Source: Ampullaceana balthica (taxonomy: Eukaryota > Mollusca > Gastropoda > Lymnaeidae). Taken from it: 64,000 bases of DNA. The position numbers and the translations under genes were made by a program. The notes beneath the pieces were generated by a model. That model was given only the letters and a program-made list of their open reading frames with translations, had not been told where the DNA came from and made no database searches. Each line of letters starts with the position of its first letter. Positions within the stretch are counted from its first letter, which is position 1. Shown piece by piece: positions 30,501-42,500 of the stretch. The DNA is taken from NCBI GenBank assembly GCA_944989445.1, contig CALYLW010000744.1, forward strand, positions 62,001 through 126,000. Reading direction: 5' to 3'.

Positions 30501-33500
30501 TCCATCTTGGGGAACATTGCGTCACATATAGCTACCCCCTGATTCCATCTTGGGGAACATGGCGTCACATATAGCTACCCCCTGATTCCATCTTAATTTT
30601 GTTTTATAACTTTTCAAGTATTGACAGCCTGAGCATAAAAGATGAGGACATCATCTCGGAGCATACATCTCGATACAACATTGAATTCCAAGAAGTCAGT
30701 CTGCTTGGCAAGGGTGGTTTTGGCTATGTTTTCAAAGTAAGTTATTTAATGGTTTCCATACATGATAAAGTAAGTGCCAATAGTAACAGTACTAAAACTA
30801 CCATACTTAAGGAGCTATTGACATTGATTTTTTAAATAACCAGGATAGAGCGACCAGACATACCATGGTGTATTAAAACTACTTTATTGGTAATTTAATT
30901 AATTCAAAATGATTTGTATCAGCTCAAATACTTAACATAATTTTCTTGTGTCAAAAACGTGCATGAAGAAATTTAAAACTACATGTTTTGTCATTAGATA
31001 TATTCTCACCTACAAGAAATTTATAACATAACATGTTCTCAGTTGAAGGTTAAGATAGAGAAATTTTCCTTTTGTTTCCCTCAGGCTAGGAACTACCTGG
31101 ATGGCTGTGAATATGCTGTTAAGAAAATTAAATTTAAACATAAAAATACTGATAAATTGCTAAAGGTGGGTTACATTCTTTTTTATTTTTTCAAATAAAT
31201 TTTTGCTCTTGTTCATAATTCCCCTAGACAGGTCACATATGGCTCTCTTAACTCCCTCTAGACCAGTCACATAATGGCTCTCTTAACTCCCCCTAGACCA
31301 GTCACATATGGCTCTCTTAAGCCCTCCTAGACCTGTCACATATGGCTCTCTTAATTCCCCCTAGAATTGTCACATATGGCTCTCTTTAGCCCTCCTAGAC
31401 CTGTCACATATGGCTCTCTTAAGCCCTCCTAGACCTGTCACATATGGCTCTCTTAAGCCCTCCTAGACCTGTCTCATATGGCTCTCTTAATTCCCCCTAG
31501 ACCAGTCACAACTGGCTCTTTCAACTCCCCCTAGACAAGTCACATTTGGCTGACTGTCCTATGTTTATCTGCATGTGTTTGTCTTGTTTATTAAGTTAAG
31601 TTAAATCAAATTCTGAGTCGTTGGTTTCTAATTTTTGCTTTTGTTCACCAGCTTCTGAGAGAAGTTAAGGCCCTTGCAAACCTTCACCACACAAATATTG
31701 TTGGTTACAACGCAGCATGGTTAGAGTATGATAATCCTTATGGCTCCAGGAAAGGTTAGTGTATAATAATTCTTATGGCTCAAGGAAAAGTTAGAGTATG
31801 ATAATCCTTATGGCTCCAGGAAAGATTAGTGTATGATAATCCTTATGGCTCAAGGAAAGGTAAATTCATCAGAAATGTTTGCTCTGGAGTGTTGAAAGAA
31901 TTACCTCCTGAGTTCAGTTCTTTGTTTTATTACCTTTTCGGCATATTCTTTGTTTTTTCTTCTTCTGTCTTTCATCTTTGGGCAGCAACAGTTGATCTTC
32001 CGCGGCATCTGCTGTCCTTCCAAGGACATAGACTATCTACACAAATTTTCCAGGCATCTCTATCATGTGCCAGTCTCTCCAGACATCTATATCCAGGGCT
32101 GCCGTTAGGCCACTGCAACCTATGCGGCCGCTTTGGGCCCTGCACTTTCATAGGCCCCGCCTATCTTAATTTTCCCTTTTAATTCTTATCCCTACCCAGA
32201 CTGGGCCCTGAGCCACACAGGGCCATGCAATTGTTAGGCCCGTCTCTATCCTGAGCCTGTCTCTCCAGACATCTCTGTCCTGGGCCATTCCCTCCAGGCA
32301 TACCTATCCTGGGCCAGTCTCTCCAGGCATACCTATCCTGGGCCTGTCTCTCCAGACATCTCTATCCTGGGCCAGTTTCTCCAGGCATACCTATCTTAGG
32401 CCAGTCTCTTTAGATATCTCTATCCTGGGCCAGTCTCTTTAGATATCTCTATCCTGGGCCAGTATGTCCAGACATCTCTATCCTGGGCCAGTCTGTCCAG
32501 ACATCTCTATTCTGGGCCAGTCACTCCAGACATCTCTATCCTGGGCCAGTCTGTCCAGACATCTCTATCCTGGGCCAGTCTCTCAAGACATCTCTATCCT
32601 GGGCCAGTCTGTCCAGCCATCTCTATCCTGGGCCAGTCTCTCCAGACATCTCTATCCTGGGCCAGTCTTTCCAGCCATCTCTATCCTGGGCCAGTCTGTC
32701 CAGGCATTTTATTTTCAATGATAAATTTTCTATGAAAAGTGTTTGAAAAATGCTGGCCCATTATCTCCTATACATGTGTCTGTATAAAAAGGTTTGTATA
32801 AAAATATCTGTATAAAAATGTTTATTTTCTGACTTGTCTGTATAAAGTGTTTGTTTTCTAACTTGTCTGTATAAAAATGTTTGTATAAAAATGTCTGCAT
32901 AAAAATGTCTGTATAATAATGTCTGTATAAAATGTCTGTATAAAAATGTCTGTATAATAATTTTTGTATAATAATGTTTATATAAAAATGTCTGTATAAA
33001 AATGTCTGTATAAAATGTCTGTATAATAATGTCTGTATTAAAATGTCTGTCTGTATTAAAATGTCTGTATAATAGTGTTTATATAAAAATGTTTGTATAA
33101 AAATGTCTGTATAAAAATGTTTGTTTTCTGACTTGTCTGTATAAAAATGTTTGTATAAGACTTGTCTGTATAAAAATGTTTGTATAAAATTATCTGTATA
33201 AAACTGCTTGTATAAAAATATTTGTATAAATATGTTTGTAGAAAAATGTCTGTATAAAAATGTCTGTATAAAACTGCTTATATAAAAATGTTTGTTTTCT
33301 GACTTGTCTAGAGAACAGGTCCCATCAATGTGCTCATGAAGAAGACAGTTCAAACGGAGGCACACAAAGGTAACATTACAAGTTAATAGTTGGCATCTAG
33401 ATCAATGTGCTCATGAAGAAGACAGTTCAAACGGAGGCACACAAAGGTAACATTAAAAGTTAATAGTTGGCATCTAGATCAATGTGCTCATGAAGAAGAC

Positions 33501-36500
33501 AGTTCAAACGGAGGCACACAAAGGTAACATTACAAGTTAATAGTTGGCATCTAGATCAAGATGTCTGCATGTCCTTAAGAGCATTCCATAAATTACGTAA
33601 GCATAAAAAGTCATATTTTTGTACCTTCTCCCCCATGTTGCACCCCGTACATTTTCAGGATCCCCCTTCCCTATGCGTACATACAAATTAGCTTCACTCC
33701 CCCTCCCCTCTTACTTGAAAAATTAATTTTAAGCCATACTCACAAGATATTGGTTTTTCTCTTTAATCATTTTTGTAATATTATGGTTTTCATGTTGATA
33801 TTATTGTAGAAATACAATAGAGCAGTGGTTCTCAACCTTTTGAAGTTCAAGGACCACTTGAAAAATGTGTGTCTTAGCCACTGACCACTACAGAAAATTG
33901 TGCTAGTGCAATGCTGGATAATTATATATAATTATACTGTGTACATAACTAGTTAAGAATATACTTGTTAGTAAAACTATAATAACATGCTACGATTTGT
34001 GTAATTCCACAATATATTGAATGAAAACAGATTATAATATTTTTATTTTGTAATGAACAAATGTTACTTATACTAGTCTTATACTTTTAGTATTATTCAA
34101 TTCTTATTGCTTATTATAAAAAAAACTTAAAGTCATAATCAGTAGTTAGTATCAGTTAGACTGCTATATTAGTTTATTTAGTGCAAGCCTTGAGCTTGCA
34201 CATTTCAGCACAGCATATCTAAACGAAGTGTAATACATGTACTTGAAAGACTCCATCGTATTTCATCTTCAACTTCAAGTCGGGAACGATGTTTTGTCTT
34301 GATTTTAACCAATGCATAAAATCCACATTCACAAAGATATGATGTTGCAAAAGGTAAAAGTATTTTTAAGCTTTCTCCGAGTGTTCTGAATACTAAAAAA
34401 TTTCATCAAGCTCACTTTCTGATGCAACATATACAAAGTAGTATCGCTGGTCAGTTCAATAAATTGGTTTACTTTCAATGTTAGTAAATTTAATGAGTCA
34501 ATGTGTGCAGGAAACGGACTGGAAACAAACAAAAAACTCTGAACATTCAAATCACCAAAGTAGAAATTAAATTGATCCTGCAGTGATTGAATTTGGTCAG
34601 AAATCAAATTTATCAACAGTGGTTTATTGATTTCAGCATTCTCTGGTTTCTCCGTGAATTCGTACAAAAATGTGAAAGTTTCCCTGAAATAATCTCGTTT
34701 TACAAAGATCAAGCTTTTTCTTAAAAGCTATTTGTCACTGTGAGTCATTAAATGATCATCAAGATGTGTTCATGTCCTCATGTCATCTACATCAAGATTG
34801 GTTCATTGCATCCACATCAAGATGTGTTCATGACATCCACATCAAGATGTGTTCATGTCATCTACATCAAGATGTGTTCATGGCATCCACATCAAGATGT
34901 GTTCATGACATCCATATCAAGATGTGTTCATGTCATCTACATCAAGATGTGTTCATTGCATCCACATCAAGATGTGTTCATGACATCCACATCAAGATGT
35001 ATTCATGACATCCACATCAAGATGTGTTCATGACATCCACATCAAGATGCGTTCATGACATCCACATCAAGATGTGTTCATGTCCTCATGGCATCCACAT
35101 CAAGATGTGTTCATGACATCCACATCAAGATGTGTTCATTTCCTCATGGCATCCACATCAAGATGTGTTCATGTCCTCATGGCATCCACATCAAGATATG
35201 TTCATGTCCTCATGGCATCTACATCAAGATGTGTTCATGTCCTCATGACATCCACATCAAGATGTGTTCATGGCATCCACATCAAGATGTGTTCATGACA
35301 TCCACATGAAGATGTGTTTATGTCCTCATGTCATTCTTCATCAAGATGTGTTCATGTCCTCATGTCATCTACATCAAGATGTGTTCATGGCACCCACATT
35401 AAGATGTGTTCATGACATCCACATCAAGTTGTGTTCATGACAACCACATGAAGATGTGTTCATATCATCATGTCATCTACATCAAGATGTGTTCATGTCT
35501 TCATGGCACCCACATCAAGATGTGTTCATGTCCTCATGTCATCTACATCAAGATGTGTTCATGGCATCCACATCAAGATGTGTTCATGACATCCACATCA
35601 AGTTGTGTTCATGACATCCACATCAAGATGTGTTCTTGTCCTCATGGCATCCACATCAAGTTGTGTTCATGTCCTTATGGCATCCACATCAAGATGTGTT
35701 CATGTCCTCATGGCATCCACATCAAGATATGTTTATGTCCTCATGGCATCCACATCAAGATGTGTTCATGTCCTCATGGCATCCACATCAAAATGTGTTC
35801 ATTGCATCCACATCAAGATGTGTTCATTACATCCACATCAAGATGTGTTCATGACATCCACATAAAGATGTGTTCATGACATCCACATCAAGATGTGTTC
35901 ATTTCCTCATGGCATCCACATCAAGATGTGTTCATGTCATCATGGCATCCACATCAAGATATGTTCATGTCCTCATGGCTTCTACATCAAGATGTGTTCA
36001 TGTCCTCATGGCATCCACATCAAGATATGTTCATGTCCTCATGGCATCTACATCAAGATGTGTTCATGTCCTCATGACATCCACATCAAGATGTGTTCAT
36101 GGCATCCACATCAAGATATGTTCATGTCCTCATGGCATCTACATCAAGATGTGTTCATGTCCTCATGACATCCACATCAAGATGTGTTCATGGCATCTAC
36201 ATCAAGATGTGTTCATGTCCTCATGGCATCCACATCAAGATATGTTCATGTCCTCATGGCATCTACATCAAGATGTGTTCATGTCCACATGACATCCACA
36301 TCAAAATGTGTTCATGGCATCCACATCAAGATATGTTCATGTCCTCATGGCATCCACATCAAGATGTGTTCATGTCCTCATGGCATCCACATCAAGTTGT
36401 GTTCATGTCCTTATGGCATCCACATCAAGATGTGTTCATGTCCTCATGGCATCCACATCAAGATATGTTTATGTCCTCATGGCATCCACATCAAGATGTG

Positions 36501-39500
36501 TTCATGTCCTCATGGCATCCACATCAAAATGTGTTCATTGCATCCACATCAAGATGTGTTCATTACATCCACATCAAGATGTGTTCATGACATCCACATA
36601 AAGATGTGTTCATGACATCCACATCAAGATGTGTTCATTTCCTCATGGCATCCACATCAAGATGTGTTCATGTCATCATGGCATCCACATCAAGATATGT
36701 TCATGTCCTCATGGCTTCTACATCAAGATGTGTTCATGTCCTCATGGCATCCACATCAAGATATGTTCATGTCCTCATGGCATCTACATCAAGATGTGTT
36801 CATGTCCTCATGACATCCACATCAAGATGTGTTCATGGCATCCACATCAAGATATGTTCATGTCCTCATGGCATCTACATCAAGATGTGTTCATGTCCTC
36901 ATGACATCCACATCAAGATGTGTTCATGGCATCTACATCAAGATGTGTTCATGTCCTCATGGCATCCACATCAAGATATGTTCATGTCCTCATGGCATCT
37001 ACATCAAGATGTGTTCATGTCCACATGACATCCACATCAAAATGTGTTCATGGCATCTACATCAAGATGTGTTCATGTCCTCATGGCATCCACATCAAGA
37101 TATGTTCATGTCCTCATGGCATCCACATCAAGATGTGTTCATGTCCTCATGGCATCCACATCAAGATGTGTTCATGTCCTCATGGCATCTACATCAAGAT
37201 GTGTTCATGACATCCACATCAAGATGTGTTCATGTCCTCATGGCATCCACATCAAGATGTGTGCATGATGTATCTATTAATAGATGACTAACAAGTCAAA
37301 TGGAAACTTTTATTTTTTTGAATCACCTTGACATACACATTGACATACACAATGACATACACATTGACATACACAATGACATACACAATGACATACACAA
37401 TGACATACACAATGACATACACAATGACATACACAATGACATCTTGATGAACCAAATCAACACTAGATGTTGTTAACAGATCATTTTAATTCTTGTGAAT
37501 ATTTTGTATTTGAATCCTATTCATCTACTGATATAATGTATATACAAATTGTAAGTTCAAAACTTCAACGTAAAATAAATTTTGCCACTCGACTCTTTAA
37601 AAAAAATTCATCTTTGCTAATTTCTCCTACTTATTGGGACTTATAGTTGATATATTTACTTGTGTTTTCTCCATCAAACTTAAAGTTGATATATTTACTT
37701 GTGTTTTCTCCATCAAACTTAAAGTTGATATATTTACTTGTGTTTTCTCCATCAAACTTAAAGTTGATATATTTACTTGTGTTTTCTCCATCAAACTTAA
37801 AGTTGATATATTTACTTGTGTTTTCCCAATCAAACTTAAAGTTGATATATTTACTTGTGTTTTCTCCATCAAACTTAAAGTTGATATATTTACTTGTGTT
37901 TTCCCAATCAAACTTAAAGTTGATATATTTACTTGTGTTTTCTCCATCAAACTTAAAGTTGATATATTTACTTGTGTTTTCTCCATCAAACTTAAAGTTG
38001 ATATATTTACTTGTGTTTTCCCCATCAAACTTAAAGTTGATATATTTACTTGTGTTTTCTCCATCAAACTTAAAGTTGATATATGTATTTGTGTTTTCTC
38101 CATCAAACTTAAAGTTGATATATTTACTTGTGTTTTCCCCATCAAACTTAAAGTTGTTATATTTACTTGTGTTTTCCCAATCAAACTTAAAGTTGTTATA
38201 TTTACTTGTGTTTTCTCCATCAAACTTAAAGTTGATATATTTACTTTTGTTTTCTCCATCAAACTTAAAGTTGTTAAATTTACTGGTGTTTTCTCCATCA
38301 AACTTAAAGTTGATATATTTACTTGTGTTTTCTCCATCAAACTTAAAGTTGATATATTTACTTGTGTTTTCTCCATATAACTTAAAGTTGTTATATTTAC
38401 TGGTGTTTTCTCCATCAAACTTAAGTTTGATATATTAACTGGTGTTTTCTCCATCAAACTTAAAGTTGATATATTAACTGGTGTTTTCCCCATCAAACTT
38501 CAAGTTGATATATTGACTTGTGTTTTCCCCAGCAAACTCCTGGACAGACAAGACCAGAGCACAAGTTTGAGTGTTGAGTTTTATTCATCAGATGATGAGA
38601 ACCACTTGCCTCAGTATCCAAACCTGGCAGGAAATGGTCTGGCCATGAATGCTAAATATTTTAGTCAGGTCAAGGTCAGGGAAGTCTTTGGGAGTAAAGA
38701 AAACGTGTTACCAAATGGCGGAAGAGGAGATGCCTCTAAACAACCAATCAATTCCAGCAGGCTGACTCCAGGCTCTCCCAGACAACAGACAGACAGATGT
38801 AAACAACAGGCAGACAGATGTAAACAACAGGCAGACATATGTAAACATGTTGTTATTGAGGAAGAGATCTCATCTTCTTTCAACTTCAACTACTCAGACA
38901 ATAACTGTGAATCTCAGACACAAGAAAAACTAATGCTCAAATACGGGAAACATTTTCAAATAGACTTGGATATTTCACATGATCACAAATTAGACAACCT
39001 GGCAATAAACACAGAGGGTTTTGGTCAGCACAAAAATCCACAATCGGTTTATCCACACGGACATTCCAGCGTGAGCCCTGCAACTAAATTGAAAAGAGTT
39101 CCTGTTTCGCTGACAACTAATTCCTCTTTGAAAGAAACAGATAACTATTCTGTCAGAGGTTCAAGGACATGTTCTCCCCTGAGAGAGCCACAAGAAGCTG
39201 TCCATGCCAGTGGGTCAAGGACATGTTCTCCCCTGAGAGAGCCACAAGAAGCTGTCCATGCCAGTGGGTCAAGGACATGTTCTCCCCTGAGAGAGCCACA
39301 AGAAGCTGTCCATGTCAGTGGGTCAAGGACATGTTCTCCCCTGAGAGAGCCACAAGAAGCTGTCCATGTCAGTGGGTCAAGGACATGTTCTCCCCTGAGA
39401 GAGCCACAAGAAGCTGTCCATGTCAGTGGGTCAAGGACATGTTCTCCCCTGAGAGAGCCACAAGAAGCTGTTCATGTCAGTGGGTCAAGGACATGTTCTC

Positions 39501-42500
39501 CCCTGAGAGAGCCACAAGAAGCTGTCCATGTCAGTGGGTCAAGGACATGTTCTCCCCTGAGAGAGCCACAAGAAGCTGTCCATGTCAGTGGGTCAAGGAC
39601 ATGTTCTCCCCTGAGAGAGCCACAAGAAGCTGTCCATGTCAGTGGGTCAAGGACATGTTCTCCACTGAGAGAGCCACAAGAAGCTGTCCATGTCAGTGGG
39701 TCAAGGACATGTTCTCCCCTGAGAGAGCCACAAGAAGCTGTCCATGTCAGTGGGTCAAGGACATGTTCTCCCCTGAGAGAGCCACAAGAAGCTGTCCATG
39801 TCAGTGGGTCAAGGACATGTTCTCCCCTGAGATCTCCTTTCAGACACAGTCAGTTTTTTCACAATACTCACATCTCAGATGACGAGGACATTGACCCCTT
39901 TCCTGATGACGCATGTCAAGATGACAAACTTTCTTTCCCTGAATCGTTCCGTCCTTCGAGCACGTTGCCATCATCTTCTGTCATATACAGCAAGGTTTCC
40001 TTGTCGGTCGAGGAAGAGTTGTCCTATGCCGGCTTACCTCCCCCTAGAAGAATGACCCGGCCATCCAGAAGTATGGAGCATCCCGCCCCAAGGATGTCAC
40101 ACGTTTCAGAAAAAGATGGTGTTTGCTTTGTTGCGATGGATACATCCGCTTCACCAAGCAGAAGAGGTTCACAGAAGGACGAGCTCCCATCGTACAAACG
40201 CAGCATAAGTTCAGGGGCAGCCAATAACACGGATGAGGTCATGGAATCAAGAAACCACAATTATGATTTTCAGGTATTAATTTGTCCCCTCAAAAGTTAA
40301 TGTCAAACATAAACAATTTAATGTCAAACATAAACAATTTAATGTCAAACATAAACAATTTAATGTCAAACATAAACAATTTAATGTCAAACATAAACAA
40401 TTTAATGTCAAACATAAACAATTTAATGTCAAACATAAACAATTTAATGTCAAACATAAACAATTTAATTTCTTTGGTTTGAAACAACTTATTTGACCTG
40501 TTGCTGCTATAGTTTTATGGTATCAAAATACCACATGTTCTCTACTCTTTGTTTAAAATGCAAACTTTTTATTGATCTCAGAACTCCATCACTCTGTACA
40601 TCCAAATGGAACTTTGCTCTAAAACTTTACAAGATTGGCTTTATGAGAGAAACTTAGAACAAGGAGATAACATGGGTCAGTAGCTTGTCTTTGCTCTAAA
40701 ACTTTACAAGATTGGCTTTATGAGAGAAACTTAGAACAAGGAGATAACATGGGTCAGTAGCTTGTCTTTGCTCTAAAACTTTACAAGATTGGCTTTATGA
40801 GAGAAACTTAGAACAAGGAGATAACATGGGTCAGTAGCTTGTCTTTGCTCTAAAACTTTACAAGATTGGCTTTATGAGAGAAACTTAGAACAAGGAGATA
40901 ACATGGGTCAGTAGCTTGTCTTTGCTCTAAAACTTTACAAGATTGGCTTTATGAGAGAAACTTAGAACAAGGAGATAACATGGGTCAGTAGCTTGTCTTT
41001 GCTCTAAAACCTTACAAGATTGGCTTTATGAGAGAAACTTAGAACAAGGAGATAACATGGGTCAGTAGCTTGTCTTTGGACAGTGGGTCAAATTATCTTG
41101 GAACAAGGAGATAGTAAAATTGTGAGCTGGTACCTGGATAGTAAAATTGTGAGCTGGTACCTGGATAGTAAAATTGTGAGCTGGTACCTGGATAGTAAAA
41201 TTGTTTGTGCTATGTTATAGTTGATTGCCTATTAATAAGACTGCTGTAAATAAAGGTGTCAGTATTTTAAAGTCAATAAATTACATAAAATATTGAAGTT
41301 ATTTAATATAGCTTTTTGTTTGTACAATACCAAAAACATGAATTGATTACGATAACATATATCCTGGGTGTGGACAGTTGAAAATTGAAAATGTATATAT
41401 TAGTGGTTTGAAATATATTTCTTCCTGTTTAAAACCTGTTTGCAGATACCACATCATTCCGTTTAGATAACATGCGGATCTTCCATCAGCTGTTACTGGG
41501 TGTCAGCTTCATCCATTCCCACGGACTCATTCACAGAGATCTCAAGGTTTGTCTATACTAGACTAGTTAATATCATCATTAACAGAGATCTCAAGGTTTG
41601 TCTATACTAGACTAGTTAATATCATCATTTACAGAGATCTCAAGGTTTGTCTATACTAGACTAGTTAATATCATCATTTACAGAGATCTCAAGGTTTGTC
41701 TATACTAGACTAGTTAATATCATCATTCACAGAGATCTCAAGGTTTGTCTATACTAGACTAGTTAATATTGAAGTATTTATTAATGTAAGACTCAAGTCA
41801 TGTCTGTATTTCTGTAACTTCATTTTTTCACATCAACAAAAAATTTAAAAATTGCTTCCAGAATGTCATCAAAGGTTTCATGGTCTCATCCTTGTAGCTA
41901 TTTAAACAAGTCAGGAATAATTTTTATAAATATTTATACATTTCTGTATCTCACAATATCAATTGGTTATATAATTTTTATAAATATTTATACATTTCTG
42001 TATCTCACAATATCAATTGGTTACATAATTTTTATAAATATTTATACATTTCTGTATCTCACAATATCAATTGGTTATATAATTTTTATAAATATTTATA
42101 CATTTCTGTACCTCACCAAATCAATTTGATCTATAATTTCCCCCAGCCAAGAAACATTTTCTTATCAGGCAACGACCTTCATGTCAAGATTGGAGATTTT
42201 GGACTGGCCAAAGAAAACATGCTGAGTCAAGGGAGAGAAGAAATTGTTCTTAAACCATCACCAACTGATGAAGGTAGTTAGTTATTTCCCCTAAATTAAA
42301 GAACTGCCATAAAATGAAAAATCTTATTATCCCCATCCCACTGTCGAGTGAGAAAAGTGGGGGAGGGGAGGGAAGGTGTCTCATATCATGGGCTTGTATC
42401 GGTATGTCAAAGCAAGTTGGCTCCTTTCATAAGAAGCATCAGATACGCCTCTCTTTCCGGTCAAGCCTTCTAGCCGCTATGGCTGTTCCCCCCTCTCAAT

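Noticed and set aside
31861..32182. Separate small plus-strand gene
   Set aside because: The frame covers intron 7, a possible degraded exon and a MITE; no independent support.
34752..37287. Many overlapping His/Ile/Ser/Met-rich open frames
   Set aside because: All three frames are open by repetition of the 24/33-bp units; no start or splice context.
37627..38496. Long open frames on both strands over the 39-bp array
   Set aside because: The period is a multiple of three with no stop in several frames; the array is intron 9 of EIF2AK1 on the plus strand.
39169..39882. Second-frame product of the exon 10 repeat (MFSPERATRSCPCQWVKD repeated)
   Set aside because: It is out of frame with the phase-consistent EIF2AK1 reading; open only because the unit is 54 bp.
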